Numbered from the stretch's first letter, positions 34,801 to 47,301 are shown. The stretch: 64,000 nt of DNA from Delphinus delphis (GCF_949987515.2 NC_082695.1:74488466-74552465); one strand, 5' to 3'. Made by a program: numbers and translations. Notes: a model not told the origin generated them from the letters alone.

Positions 34801-35211
34801 CTTTTTATCACATAATGAAGGCAGAGGAGGAACTTTAGGGGGAGAAACTTTTAATTTCTGTTTCCACATAGGATAAATAGCCGTCCCTAATTCATTATTA
34901 AAAGAGAGAGACAAACCTTAGTGCCAGTACAACTGAGCAGTCATCTGGGCTACCGCTGGCCTCTTTCACATCTTCGTGTGAACATAAGATAGGAACACCC
35001 TCTTTGGTGAGCAGTTTGGTCAAGGGCAGCCAGGACAGCCATTATCAGAGGGTATAAGTTTGTAGCATCCTGAGTGAGGTGGTGGGAAGACAAGGAGAGA
35101 ATCCAGCATCCAGAACGAAGCCGATGAGCCAGGGTCAGTCTGCACGGACGGGTGGGGGTTAATAATCAGAGTCCTAGACCAAGCAGGCTCGCCAGCTGGA
35201 GGCAGTCACAC
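34801..35211. other. Unassigned interval
   Basis: Nothing recognised. Confidence 0.5.
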
Positions 35212-35770
35212 CCTAGCCTGGCGGTTAAGGTTCTGAAATCAGACAAACCTGAACTTGAATCCAGTGCGTGACCTCGTTAACTAAGCTCTCAGGACTCAGT
35301 TTCCTCATCTTTAAAATGTAGACAATGTTATCTATATTAAAAGGATATTATGCAAATGGATAAAGAAGATGTGGCACACATATACAATGAAATATTACTC
35401 AGCCATAAAAAGGAATGAAATTGGGTCATTTGTAGAGACGTGGATGGACCTAGAGACTGTCCTACACAGTGAAGTAAGTCAGAAAGAGAAAAACAAATAT
35501 TGCATATTAACGCATATATGTGGAACCTAGAAAAATGGTACAGACGAACCAGTTTGCAGGGCAGAATTAGACACACAGATGTAGAGAACAAACGTATGGA
35601 CACCAAGGGGGGAAATTGGCGGGGGGAGGGTGGTGGGATGAATTGGGAGATTGGGATTGACATGTATACATTAATATGTATAAAATGGATGACTAATAAG
35701 AACTTGCTGTATAAAAAAAAATTAAATTTAAAAAAGATATTATGAGTTAAATTCTATAATGTGTGTTATG
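35212..35770 (+). mobile_element. MIR SINE split by an L1 insertion
   Basis: MIR 5' and core parts ('ggcggttaaggttctgaaatc', 'ctcagtttcctcatcttt') at 35212-35352, continuing after the L1 at 35736-35770 ('gatattatgagttaaattc'). Orientation and order are preserved, so the L1 is younger. Confidence 0.8.
35353..35735 (+). mobile_element. L1 LINE 3' end inserted in MIR
   Basis: 5'-truncated L1: ORF2 C-terminal codons, stop near 35530, G-rich 3' UTR and A-rich tail. 9-bp target duplication gatattatg at 35344-35352 and 35736-35744. Same subfamily as 354-705. Confidence 0.94.
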
Positions 35771-37331
35771 GGTCAGACTTGTCCACATCCCCTCCCTGGC
35801 CTGGCTCCCGTCACCTCCTTCTCTCCTGCGCTACCGCACCCACTTCAGACACAGCCCAGAACCACAACTAGGATAACATCTAGCAGTATCAGAGAAGCCC
35901 AGCAGAAGGCGACACTTCTAAGAGGATATACTTTCCCACAAGCACGGTCCCGACCCTGTCCACCAGCTCAGTGGACACCAAGGAGAGTTCACACCTTAGC
36001 CAAGACAGAAACTCATGCTGGCCTGTAGCTGTCGTTAGAATTTCAAACTATTAATTGCAGATGAGTAGGTAAACTCTAACACACCTGGGGTAAGGAAAAA
36101 GGAATAGCTAGCAAGATGAAACAATTGAAAACAAGTATTAAGGATAATTCAAAAGACCTGGGTTTTTTTCATATTCTTGCTTTTAAATAAGCATTTTCTC
36201 TTGCATCCTTTATCCTGACTTAAATTGGCAGCAGATAAGGTAGGTAGGGACTTAAAATCAGGCAGGTAGTGAGGAGTTAAGAGAACGAAAAGGCAGGTGA
36301 TGCTTCCAATGATTGTTCTTAGCTCTTTCTCCAATTAACTTGAAAAGCACAGGATAACCCGTTTAGAGTAAATGAAGGTAATGGATAGGGGGGAAATAAC
36401 TTCGCTAAAGATATAGATCAGAAGTGTGGGAACTAAAATATAAAGCAGGTCTGTGTGACTCCTGTGTGTGCTCCATTGCACCCATCCAAGAACACTGACT
36501 GGCTGAAGAGCCGGGACTCACCCAAGGGCCACCGAGAGCCATGACGATGCAAATCATGCAGAAGAGAAACTGAGAGATGGGCCAGAGGCGAGGACGAAGA
36601 TCATCAGGCCTCCAGAGCAAAGTGACAACTCTAAGAGAACAAAAGACATTGACGAAAGTGTTATGATCCTAGAATGAAAGAGCACCACGTGATGCTGAGT
36701 ATTTCACTATTCCCACAGGGCCTTATAATTTGAACACAAGCAACTTCACCCAGAGGGGATGTTTCCCAAGCATTCCTGAAAGCCCTCCATTCTCATTTCT
36801 CTAAGTGGTAAGTCTTTTGAAAACAGAGTTTCTGTCCCCCTTTGTGTACCTTGGCCACCTTGTGGACACACTGGCCCATTCTGTCCTCCTTTATGAGGAC
36901 GTTATTCACTTGGCTGTAAATGACCCATGGGTGATATCCTGCTGTCCGCCCGGATGCACAGCTAAGCTGGTGTGGGTAACACACAGTGTGAAGGACATCA
37001 ACACGGTTTTGCTATTAATGCATAAATTTGGTGATGGTAGTATTCTGAGAGGCAAGAAGGGTTTTAAGCATTGAATTTAAATCACATATACATAAAACAT
37101 CCCAGTCTAATTCTGGAAATATTGCCAATCTAAAACAGGTCATTCTGGATAAAGGGTCTTTTATTATAGATTTTGAATAATCATTTCTTGAAATGATATC
37201 ATTGATATCATTATTCTCTAGTGCCAGCATAGTACCCTATTACAGCCACTTTACACTGGGCTTGTGATGAGCATTTCTCTCTACTGGTTCCCTAACATGC
37301 ATCACCCAACTTTTTTCTACTTTTCGTTTTG
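35771..37331. other. Unassigned interval
   Basis: About 1.5 kb without a recognised gene or repeat. Overlapping dyads lie at 37180-37212: an 18-bp palindrome followed by aatgatatcattgatatcatt. Confidence 0.5.
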
Positions 37332-37535
37332 GTATAATGAAAAGAATTCAACATTTGTACATAGGAGTGCAAGGTTTGATTTCTAGTTGTGTCATTTACT
37401 AACTCAGGCAAATTGCTTAACTTCTTTGCAAGACAGTATTAAAAATAACTATGACTATCTTTATTACTAAGCATTAGTGAGGATCTGAGATAATGTATAT
37501 AAGATAGTAAAGCTCCACATTAATAACTTATGAGC
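37332..37535 (+). mobile_element. MIR SINE
   Basis: Nearly complete and diverged: 'gtgtcatttactaactcaggcaa', 'attgcttaacttcttt' and 'tgaggatctgagataatg' follow MIR order. Confidence 0.72.
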
Positions 37536-38894
37536 TCTATTTCAATGTCTTTCTTAAGTACCCAAATCTCAGTAAAACATTACTGAACTACATCAGTCCA
37601 TATTTATCTCACACACGTCTCGTCTTATGTGACAAAATCTATTAATCATACTGGTTATTTTCTGTTAAAGCCACCTACTTTCTCATTGCCCCTCTGATCC
37701 TTTCTTATAAGCATGTATATTAGAGGCTACCCGAGAAAAGGGTATCTAGACTCCCTTTATAACGACAGCAATTCTAGATAAAGAGTAGACATTCAAATAC
37801 TCATGGAACAGCAACAAAATATGAAATTCTACATTTGAATTTAATGGTAATAAAACAGAGATGCAGTAAATTCAAATAGAAGAAAGTGAAATAGATAAAG
37901 GAACAAATATAAGCCCATTTTCATGGCTGGTTTTGATGTCCACCTGCTCTTGGTTGAGGTAACAAAGCAGTGCCGGAGAGACTGGAACAGACATGTACGA
38001 AACTGCTTTCTTTCATAATAACTTTGAAATCATTCAAACAGGAAACATAAATGTCATCAGTGGTGCAATGATATGATTTTTATCATAAGTATTGACCGGG
38101 AGAAAGTAAATGAAATATATTTTTAATTAAACAATTTTGCTATTTTAAAACGGGGGAATTTTACGGGAAGAGGATTTTTTTTGAAACTGTTCCAGGATCC
38201 TCTAAGAGCTTCATCTGGAATTGAACTGATTCTTTCTGGGGTTTTCAATAGCTATGACTGTAAAAAAGGATTTCTACCTGTAGCCCTGAACCTCAGTGCA
38301 GGTGAAATAATGGTTCCTGCGTTTAAGGGCTGCCTTGTTCCCTCTTAAAACCACTCATGCCATAGCTCAGGGAAAATGGGACTTCCTGGAGTGCCTGGTG
38401 TCAGGAGCATCTTCTCTCCTGGCTACACCCTCTCCTCAGACTCCTAGAAAATTAGCCATTACCTTCATTTGTTACTTTACAGTGATCAACCTTCTGAGGA
38501 CAGCTTTAATGAGCTCCCAGCCTGAAATAGTCAACATGGTCACGCTCCACTAGCATTTATAACAGCCAGACTGCAAGAGGTACAGCACTGTTGGGAGAAA
38601 TAATACAGCCCAAAGAGGAAAATTAATATTGTGTACTGAGAAAAATAAGTACTGTACCAAGAAAAATGAGTGAAACCATGGTAAAATAATGTTTCAATAA
38701 ATTTGGCACTACATTTTCTATCCAGACAAAAAAAATGTTATGAGTTTAAAAAATCAATTAAAGAACTCTGAATAAAACTGAAGTACCATATCCAATCACT
38801 ACTTAATTTTTCATTGGTTTCTTTTGCCTTATATTACTTTTAAAAATAATTAGTTTAGCCTATTGTGTGAGAATCCTAGATTTCAATGTTTAAG
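37536..38894. other. Unassigned AT-rich interval
   Basis: Nothing recognised in about 1.36 kb. The plus-strand open frame at 38335-38553 shows no domain. Confidence 0.5.
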
Positions 38895-38906
38895 AAACGC
38901 ATTGGT

Positions 38907-39223
38907 GGGCTTCCCTGGTGGTGCAGTGGTTAAGAATCCGCCTGCCAATGTAGGGGACACGGGTTTGAGCCCTGGTCCGGGAAGATCCCATATGCCACGG
39001 AGCACCTAAGCCCGTGTGCCACAACTACTGAGCCTGCGCTCTAGAGCCCGTGAGCTGCAACTACTGAGCCCGCGTGCCTAGGGCCCGTGCTCTGCAACAA
39101 GAGAAGGCATCACAATGGGAAGCTCACACACTGCAACAAAGAGTAGCCCCCACTCAATGCAGCTAGAGAAAGCCTGCGCGCAGCAACGAATACCCAATGC
39201 AGCCAAAAAAAAAAAAAAAAAAA
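38907..39223 (+). mobile_element. CHR-1-type SINE
   Basis: 317 bp: tRNA-like head, two to three 'caactactgagcc' internal units, 3' part and an 18-base A tail. Likely degenerate target duplication aaacgcattgg / aaaggcatcgg at 38895-38905 and 39221-39231. Confidence 0.95.
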
Positions 39224-39230
39224 GGCATCG

Positions 39231-39465
39231 GCACCTCCTAGAGTAATGAAAATAAAAATAAACAAATTGGACCTAATTAAACTTAAAATCTTCTGCACAG
39301 CATAGGAAACCATCAACAAAACAAAAAGACAACCCACAGAACGGGAGAAAATATTTGCAAATGATGTGACCAACCGACAAGGGTTTAATCTCCAAAATAT
39401 ACAAACAGCTCATGTAGCTCTAGGTCAAAAAATAACAAACAACCCAATAAAAAAATGCAAATACA
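39231..39465 (+). mobile_element. L1 LINE ORF2 fragment
   Basis: Internal ORF2 sequence from the C-terminal third ('ttggacctaattaaacttaa', 'gaaaccatcaacaaaac', 'caaatgatgtgaccaac'). Neither 5' end nor tail is present, so it is a deletion remnant. The SINE above sits at its left edge. Confidence 0.88.
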
Positions 39466-39951
39466 CTGATGAGACTTGGCAGACTGTTAATCATACATAT
39501 CCTAGTATGAATTGATTTAACCAAGATGTTTTCCTTCTAACACCAACCTATAAGTCGGTGTTGAAGGGGGTGGTGATGCCCAGGTGATAGACCAAAAAGA
39601 AATATTTGAGATCCTTTGGTACTTAGGTAACAAGCAGTTTGATGTGGAAAAATGAATCGTGAGGTTGGAAAGGCTAGAGGGCAGCATGAGGTCACTGCAC
39701 TTCTGGAGGGTCAGGGCGGGCACAGAGATGGAAGAAACAAACATGGAGTCAAAATTCCATACCAAGAAGGAAATATGTATTCCAGAAACATCAAACATTA
39801 GTGTAGGTTCAGTAATTTTTACAAATATTTATTTCTTATATTTGTTAATAAATCCTTTGTTTTTTCATCGTATATGCCTCATTGGAAAGCTTTTAACAAT
39901 GTTAGATTAGAAAGTCAGTATAAGCTAAAGCTTTGCAGAGGTGCAATAAAA
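39466..39951. other. Unassigned interval
   Basis: Nothing recognised. Confidence 0.5.
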
Positions 39952-39964
39952 GGAATCCAATTAG

Positions 39965-40173
39965 GGCTTCCCTGGTGGCTCAGTGGTTGAGAGTCTGCCT
40001 GCCGATGCAGGGGACGTGGGTTCGTGCCCCGGTCCGGGAGGATCCCACATGCCACGGAGCGGCTGGGCCCGTGAGCCATGGCCGCTGAGCCTGCGCGTCC
40101 GGAGCCTGTGCTCCGCAACGGGAGAGGCCATGACAGTGAGAGGCCTGTGTACAAAAAAAAAAAAAAAAAAAAA
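39965..40173 (+). mobile_element. CHR-2-type SINE
   Basis: Short CHR SINE with a 21-base A tail. The last body bases before the tail differ from the usual end. Target duplication ggaatccaattag / ggagcccaattag at 39952-39964 and 40174-40186. Confidence 0.95.
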
Positions 40174-40289
40174 GGAGCCCAATTAGAAAGCCAGAGTTGA
40201 AGGGGCCATATTTTCCAAATCAAAAGTAGACAGATAAAATCTGATAGCTTTGTAACTAAGAGAACAATCGAGGAACCCAGCTCCTGGCT

Positions 40290-40572
40290 AAAAACCTGTT
40301 TGATCTTTCAGGCCCGACCGCAGGCACTTAGCAAGGCTTTACTGGCAGATCTTTCCACTCCTCCCCTGTAACTAGGCTGATCCGCCTGACTCTCCACTGT
40401 ACTTGGGGGAAATGGAACAGGGGAATTTCTCTGGTTTAGCTTCTTAGAGCTAATACTATTTGCAGTGAGTGATTAAAGCCTTGGCTGTTAATATCGCTTT
40501 GGCTTCTTTTCTTAATCGCTACTGCAGCACCGGGGAGCTCAGCTTTCTCCAGCTCAACTGAGCTCCTGACAG
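40290..40572 (+). mobile_element. Possible ERV LTR 3' portion
   Basis: A composition change, a polyadenylation-like ATTAAA in 'gattaaagcc' near 40472 and a following U5-like stretch ending 'gagctcctgaca' give an LTR-like look. I cannot name a family or find a duplicate or target duplication. Treat as a suggestion. Confidence 0.25.
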
Positions 40573-41214
40573 CAAGAGAGAAAATTTGAATTCATAACTG
40601 CCTGTGAAAATCCAATCCCTCTTATTGCCCTGCCTAAGCTTTACAACACATGACTGGCTCGAGAGTGCTAAAATTCCCCCAGTTACTCTTTTCTCAGTAA
40701 GTCAGATATTTCATGAGTATCAACCTACACTCACAATCAGAAGCACATTTCTACCCTTCTGTTATTAAACGGAACTTCTTTCATTGATTTTCTTCTCTGA
40801 CCCAATGATAAATACCTTCTCATAGGTTTTAGCTGGGAGTATATTTCAGCCCTAAGTCAGGGCCTGTATGGAATGAAGGTTTTATATACTATGGGCCTGA
40901 TACAAAGCTAAAAAGGGCTAAGACCCTTAAATTCATAGGATTTAACTTTGGCCTGGTTTGGCGATTAGGAGTGAGGTGATTAGGAATACAGCGGGGGCAT
41001 GCTGTATTGTTGGTTTATTTTTTTAACTTCATGCAGTTCCCACTGAACTCTCTTCTACCACCACTCCAAGCCTGCCCCCCTCCTGTGCCCCCCACCCCCA
41101 AACTTGCCCAGTTGAGCTCTGGGAATTCTGACTCTGCCATCTTCCTTCTCCCCTGAATCTACTTCCTATACCAATATCATATTGATTGATGGAAAATAGG
41201 GGGAGTAATGGTAT
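40573..41214. other. Unassigned interval
   Basis: Nothing recognised; a C-rich stretch lies near 41060-41100. Confidence 0.5.
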
Positions 41215-41632
41215 GTGACTTTCAAGGTAAGGTCATGAATGACATTGCAGCTTCCACCTCATTCTCTTCTATCTGGGCCTTTAACTGCTATATCATGCGG
41301 ATGCTCAAGCATCCCTGTGGAGGGTCCATGAGGCAGGGAACTGAGGCCTCCTACAACAAGCCAGAAAGCAACTGACGGCTCCTGTCCAGAGCCCTGGGGG
41401 TGACTTGTCTTGGCAATCTCCCAAGCCTAGCCAAAGCTTCAGATGACTGCCTGTTGCCTGAAACTTAGTGAAAATTTTCAAGACAGAACCACCCAGCTAA
41501 GCCACACCCAAACTCCTGAAGCCCATGAACTGTGTGAGATAATAAATATTTATTATTCTTTTAAGTTGCTAAATTTTGGGGAAAATCTGTTAAGCAGCAA
41601 CATACTGCTATATACCCATGTATAAAATAATA
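41215..41632 (+). mobile_element. MaLR LTR, MLT1-type
   Basis: Good block match: 'gcttccacctcattctctt', 'gatgctcaagcatccctgt', 'gaactgaggcctcctacaac', 'gaaccacccagctaagcc', 'gtgtgagataataaat', then 'ttaagcagcaacatactgc' near the end. Solo, diverged LTR. Confidence 0.84.
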
Positions 41633-42282
41633 TGTTCCTCTTAGTCTGAATCCTAAACTCTGATGATTAATTAATATAATTCCTTTCAATAAACCATTTA
41701 ACTCAGCCCCAGCAATATCTTTATGAGCCACTTTATTAGGGGGTATTCGCTTATTTCAGAAGCCTACTGTGATTTGAACAAAATCAGAGGTAATTTTATA
41801 ATCCCACGTCTTTAGTTTTTCTAAAGTTTTGTTTTTACACCTGTTGTATTTCTATAGCTTCCCTGAAAAATTATAACTAACAATTTGCTACTTTCATGAG
41901 AAACGTTCATTCCATCTAGAATTTCACACCTTTAAATACTGACCTCTATTTGCATTTTTCATGATATAATTAGTGCATTGTCATTGCATCCTCATAAATC
42001 TTTTATAAAGTTGACATTTTTCAAATAAGCAGCTATTAGCAAAATGAATGTTTTTCTCACATTGTTTTTAACAATTTATTCTTACTTTTGGGGAACAAAG
42101 AGGTAAACGAATTGACTTTTATGCTTTCAATAAATTCTTTGTGCCATAAGATCTTTTTGATATCTCTAATGTCAATTCTACCTTCCAGTAACACTGTGAT
42201 TTTCTTTCAAATTCTAATATGTAACTCAAGCCTGCTTTTTGTCAAAAGCTAAAACCTGTCAACAGCAACAATAATAAAAACT
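41633..42282. other. Unassigned AT-rich interval
   Basis: Nothing recognised. Confidence 0.5.
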
Positions 42283-42745
42283 GACATTTTCTGGGCCTGC
42301 CTAAGTGCCAGGCACTGCGCTATGTGCTTCTGATCTTTTATTTCATTTACTCTTCACAACAATCCTGTGAGATAGGTACTGTATTAGCATTTCCATTTAG
42401 AAGCACAAGAAAGAGTGTTTTAAGAAGGGAAGGGGGCTTCCCTGGTGGTGCGGTGATTGAGAGTCCGCCTGCCAATGCAGGGGACGCGGGTTTGTGCCCC
42501 GGTCCGGGAAGATCCCACATGCCGCGGAGTGGCTGGGCCTGTGAGCCATGGCTGCTGGGCCTGCGCATCCGGGGCCTGTGCTCCGCAACGGGAGAGGCCA
42601 CAACAGTGAGAGGGCTGCGTACCGCAAAAAAAAAAAAGGGAAGGGTCAGGATCTCTCTCCCCCAGGGAATCAGGAATTAAACCCAGATGATCTCACCCCA
42701 GGGCACTGGCTCCTAAACACTCCAATTCCATGGCTGGTCTTGACT
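42283..42745 (-). mobile_element. MIR SINE split by a CHR SINE
   Basis: Antisense MIR 3' half (42283-42424: 'taagtgccaggcactg', 'ttcacaacaatcctgtgag') and 5' half after the SINE (42646-42745: 'gaattaaacccagatgatc', 'gggcactggctcctaaac'). Order and orientation agree. Confidence 0.82.
42435..42635 (+). mobile_element. CHR-2-type SINE inserted in MIR
   Basis: Full-length short CHR SINE with an A tail. 10-bp target duplication aagggaaggg at 42425-42434 and 42636-42645. Confidence 0.95.
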
Positions 42746-42765
42746 TCAGTGTGGGCGTCAGCGTG

Positions 42766-43131
42766 TTATGGACTGAACTGTCTCCCCCCTAAAATTTGTG
42801 TGTTGACGCACTAACCTGTCATGTTACTGTGTTTGGAGATAGCGTCTTTAGGGAGGTCATTAAGGTTAAAAAAGGTCATAAGGGTGGGGCCCTAATCCAA
42901 TAGGACTGGTGTCCTTATAAGAAGAGGAGGACACTCCAGAGCTTTCTCCCACTCCGTATGCAGGGAGACGAGAGGCCATGCGAGGACCCCACAAGAAGGC
43001 AGCAGTCTACAAGCCAGGAATAAAGGCCTCACCAGCAACAACCTCCAGACTGTGAGAAACTAAATGTCTTGTTGTTTAAGCTACCCAACCTGTGGGATTT
43101 TGTTACCGGAGCCCAAGCAGACTAATACACA
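42766..43131 (+). mobile_element. MaLR-type solo LTR
   Basis: 'gttatggactgaactgtctc' start, 'aatccaataggactggtgtc', 'ctacaagccaggaataaagg' and 'agcagactaataca' end, in MaLR LTR order. No internal region. Confidence 0.83.
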
Positions 43132-43724
43132 GGGTTTGCTCTCTCACCGCATCCTTCAGACACTCTTAGATGAACCTTGACTAGTAAACCACACTCTGTT
43201 AATGCTGTTACATATCTTACATAAAATTAATTATAATCAATTGCCTATGCAATGTTCTTTCAGACTTCCTTATTTTCCAGTGCATTAAAATTCACTACTC
43301 TCTTACACTAATATTAGGTTTAACAGTGTAATTACCTAGCACATATTAGTGCTATTAATCATGTCATCCATATCATTAAAACTAAAATGTCAAACACAGT
43401 CTTCCTTCTTAGCTATAGAAAATGAACAGTTAAATATGACATCAATCTTCACAGCATGGGAATTTTAATGTCCCTAATGCTTATTTAATTTTGAAATTAA
43501 TTGGTTATGCCTCAGAGAAAACATCTAAATATCCAGGTCACTGTTTTTTAGAGTTCTGCCTATTTGTGTGATTGGGACTTGCTTCTGCTGGACCTGGGCA
43601 TTGCAGAGTTCTCATCACTTGTCTTCCTCACAAGGTCTTGGCCAGAATCCTGTATCCTAAACTGTTCAATATCCTTCTGGTCTCAAAATACCTATTCTGT
43701 CTTGCCTCTGTCAAGGTTTTTCTC
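43132..43724. other. Unassigned interval
   Basis: Nothing recognised. Confidence 0.5.
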
Positions 43725-43985
43725 ATAGTCAGGATAGCACAATCAGTTAACAAATGGTAATGGTCCTGGGTTTTAGAGTCAGCCGACCTGAATTTTAGTG
43801 ATTTCTCCAACATTTAGTAGAGCCAGTGAAGGTTGGTCAAGTTGCTTAAATTCAGGCACCTCAGTTCCTCATTTGTGTAATAACTCCTCAGTTTTTACAA
43901 GGAATAAATGAAATGAAGAGCACTTAGCTAGGTGCCTGAAACATAGTCAGTATTGAACCAACCACAGTTATTGTTATTAGTTGCT
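43725..43985 (+). mobile_element. MIR SINE, nearly full length
   Basis: About 260 bp covering the tRNA-like head ('gcacaatcagttaacaaatgg'), core ('acctcagttcctcatttgtg') and tail ('agctaggtgcctgaaacata'). The most complete MIR in the window. Confidence 0.8.
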
Positions 43986-44234
43986 GATTAGTCTGTTTTA
44001 TTCTTTGTGAATAGATGCTGCTGGATCTAACTTTATGATTGTAGGTCACATATTTCAAGAGAGAACCTCTGGCTGAAATGATGGAAACTAAAGAAATGAT
44101 CGAGATTGAGAATTTTAGGAGCTGGATGAGCCTGAAAATAGGATAAATGTGTGGAAGCAGGTAGGCTTTTTTTTTTCCTGCTCAAATTACACTAGAAAAC
44201 AAGAATTTAGTTCACTGAAACAGAACAGATGTAT

Positions 44235-44945
44235 CTCTTCAAGATGGTAATTTCGTTTCCTTTGCATATATAACTAGAAGTGGGATTGCTGGATCATACA
44301 GTAGTTCTATTTCATAATCTCTTGAGGAATCTCCATGCTGTTTTACATAGTGGCTGCACCAATTTACCCTCCCACCAACAGTGCACAAGGGTTCCCTTTT
44401 CTCCACATCCTTGCCAGTATGTGCTACCTCTCATCTTTTTGATAATTCTATCAGGTGTGAGGTGATATCCCTGTGGTTTTGATTTACATTTCCCTGATGA
44501 TTAGTGATGTTGAGCACCATTTTACGTGCCTGTTGGCCACTTGTATACCTTCATAAAAATGTCTATTCCTTTGCCCATTTTTAATTGGATTATTTGCTTT
44601 GTTTCATTTTGCTTTTGCTATTTAGTTATATGCATTCATCATATATTTAGGTTATTAACCTTATACCAGATATATCATCTGTAAATATTTTCTCCTTGTC
44701 CTTAGGTTGCTTCTTCATTCTGTTGGTTATTTCTTTTGCTGTGCAGAAGACTTTTATTTTGATATAGTCCCACTTACTGATTTTTGATTTTGTTGCTTGT
44801 GATTTTGGTGTCATATCCAAAAAATCATTGCCAAGATCAATGTCAAAGAGCTTTTTCTGTTTTCTTTTAGGAGATTTATGGTTTCAGGTCTTACATTTAA
44901 GTCCTTAATCCATTTTGAGTTAATTTTTGTGACTGACGTCTTTAA
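44235..44945 (-). mobile_element. L1 LINE ORF2 fragment (antisense)
   Basis: About 700 bp of antisense ORF2 C-terminal half: 'tgggattgctggatcatac', 'caatttaccctcccaccaac', 'cattgccaagatcaatgtc' and 'ttaatccattttgagtta'. It lacks the 3' UTR and tail, so it is a remnant of a larger copy. Confidence 0.9.
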
Positions 44946-45358
44946 ATATTCTTCATTATTTTTACTGGTCTTACCATGGTAACCACTGAAGAAAATGGAG
45001 ATGTTTAGTTTGGAAAAGACTATGTATATAATTGGACCAAAATTGGACTAAATTAAATGTAAGGGAGAATTAGTCAGTAAAAATTATAGAAAAGCAGATT
45101 TAATTAAATATAAGAGACTTCAAGTAGAAGAAAATTGTATAAATAAACTCATTATCAAATAAAAACTACAAATTAGATAACTGCAATCTTTGAGAGGTCA
45201 TCTAGTTACCAAGGTTTGAGGAATAGAGGGAATCCCTTCAATGTAGCGGTGCATTATACCAAAAGATTTGAAAGTCTTTCAAGAGATGTTTAGGGGGGAC
45301 GGCATGGGGGTAGAACATCAGATATTCTCTTCCTGCTCTGATTCTCTAATTCTTAATC
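44946..45358. other. Unassigned AT-rich interval
   Basis: Nothing recognised. Confidence 0.5.
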
Positions 45359-45374
45359 AAAAGCACACTGAAGG

Positions 45375-45581
45375 GCTTCCCTGGTGGCGCAGTTGTTGAG
45401 AGGCCGCCTGCCGATTCAGGGGACATGGGTTCGTGCCCCGGTCCCGGAAGATCCCACATGCCGTGGAGCGGCTGGGCCTGTGAGCCATGGCTGTTGAGCC
45501 TGCGCGTCCAGAGCCTGTGCTCCGCAACGGGAGAGGCCACAACAGTGAGAGGCCCGCGTACCGCAAAAAAAAAAAAAAAAA
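45375..45581 (+). mobile_element. CHR-2-type SINE
   Basis: Full-length short CHR SINE with about 21 A residues. Perfect 16-bp target duplication aaaagcacactgaagg at 45359-45374 and 45582-45597. Confidence 0.96.
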
Positions 45582-45597
45582 AAAAGCACACTGAAGG

Positions 45598-46044
45598 GTG
45601 CAGTTACTGAATCCATAAAATACAGAAGGCATGATTGCTGCCCACAGAAGTCCAATGTAGGATAAACAGCAGACAAAGAAAACCATTTACTAACGGTACG
45701 ACTAAGAAACCATAGAATCTAAAATACTACCTCTCAGAAACATTTCTCAAAATCTGTGATCTCCATGCAAAAAAATGTCTAAATAAAAGGACTTGGAATA
45801 ATTTATGCTTGTAAACCTAGAAAATGTTATTTGTAAATTAGTGAATCCAGTTCAGACTCTGTAGTTCATCACAAAGAAAAATTATGTTTTAACCCAAGTA
45901 GATCCTGAGAATTTATTTGAAATTGTTTTTCTTTTATAAACAAGGCAAATTTTAAGTATGGTCTTGGAAATTGAAAATGCTAAAATTAATCAACAGTGGT
46001 TACCAATTCCTATATTAACCACCTGTTAATAAGAGTTACAAATC
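45598..46044. other. Unassigned interval
   Basis: Nothing recognised. Confidence 0.5.
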
Positions 46045-46195
46045 ATTGCATTTGTGTGCTAAGCTTGTGCCAAACATACATGATTTTTAATTCATTAAGA
46101 AACTTGTATAGTAATTATTAGTTTCCTATTTGTAGGTGAGGAACCAAAGGTTTAGGAAGACTATTTGACTTGCTAGTAGCCACAGAGATAATAAC
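46045..46195 (-). mobile_element. MIR SINE fragment
   Basis: Antisense MIR: 'gtgctaagcttgtgccaaac', then 'gtaggtgaggaaccaaagg' and 'atttgacttgctagtagcc'. Confidence 0.65.
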
Positions 46196-46779
46196 CAGCG
46201 CTAATTAATTGGTATTGTTATTTCCATAAAAATGTATACAGATGTATGTTAGTAACTGATATCAGTGTAATAAAGGCTTAAAATTTTAGTTTAATAAAAA
46301 ATGACTAATGTGGTCATAGAAGCAAAAACAATAACCTGTTTCATCGGCTACTTTTCTTCTTGCAACATTAACTCGTACTCTGTTGAGTCAACATACATAT
46401 GTTAAAGTCCACTTTTATGTTAGTTTCACCAGTAAGAGCAACTTTAAATCCTGCTGGAAACAATATCTGCACACTTGAATATACACGGCAATGTGGACGC
46501 ACCACATATGGTAGAAAAGAAAGTTATTTCAAATGCGGTGTTATGTAAAGGAGATAGGGAAATTAAAATTGATTGGTTCTAAAATGAAATTTTATTGTTT
46601 TATTTACTCTGCAGGATGAAAATCAAGGTCTGTCAAGTGTATTTTAAGCTCTTATTGAAACTTAACTTATTAATTAACTTATTAATAACTTAACTTATTG
46701 AAACTTAAATGAAATTACATAAGTGAGATTTTACCAGCAAGATTTTTTGGCTTTGCTATTTCTAAAAATCTATTTTCCC
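46196..46779. other. Unassigned AT-rich interval with a short direct repeat
   Basis: No gene. A 15-bp direct repeat cttattgaaacttaa at 46651-46665 and 46694-46708 brackets further 'cttatta' units, a small tandem expansion. Confidence 0.5.
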
Positions 46780-47265
46780 CATGTTAGAGAAAATCTTTAA
46801 AACATGTCATATCATGTCACTTCCCCCTCAGGATCAAATGCAAAACTCTGACAAATGGTCCTATATCGCCTCCCCACACTGTCCTCATGAATGCCACTCA
46901 GTCCATCCCCATTCATTCTCCTCTATACACACACTGGCCATCTTGCTGTTTCTCTAATACACCAGGCACGTGCACACCGGAGGACCTTTCCACCTGCAAT
47001 TTCTTTTCCTTGGAAATCTCTCCCCCCAGATACCCACATGGCTTGCTCTCTCAATTCCCACAAGAATCTGTCACGTTTAAGAGGAAGGCCTCCCTGGCCA
47101 CCCTGTGTATAGCAGCGGTCTTCCCCCATGTTATTCTCTGCCCTACTTACCTGGATTTACTTACTGCCACCTAGCACATCACTGTACTGCTTTGTTTATT
47201 ATCTGTCTCCTCAACTACAAAGTAAAATTATGGGAGCAGGGACTTTTTGCCATATCCCAAGTCCT
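46780..47265 (+). mobile_element. L2 LINE 3' end
   Basis: About 480 bp of sense L2: 'catcttgctgtttctctaat', 'ctttccacctgcaatttct', 'tggcttgctctctcaattc', 'cctccctggccaccctgt', and the 3' UTR 'gggagcagggactttttgcc'. The plus-strand open frame of 95 codons at 46887-47174 derives from the L2 ORF2 C-terminus and 3' UTR and is degenerate. Confidence 0.85.
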
Positions 47266-47301
47266 CATTAAAAAAAGAGGAAATTTGGGCACAGACATTG
47301 C

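Noticed and set aside
46887..47174. 95-codon plus-strand open frame
   Set aside because: It lies within the L2 LINE 3' end and matches its degenerate sequence.
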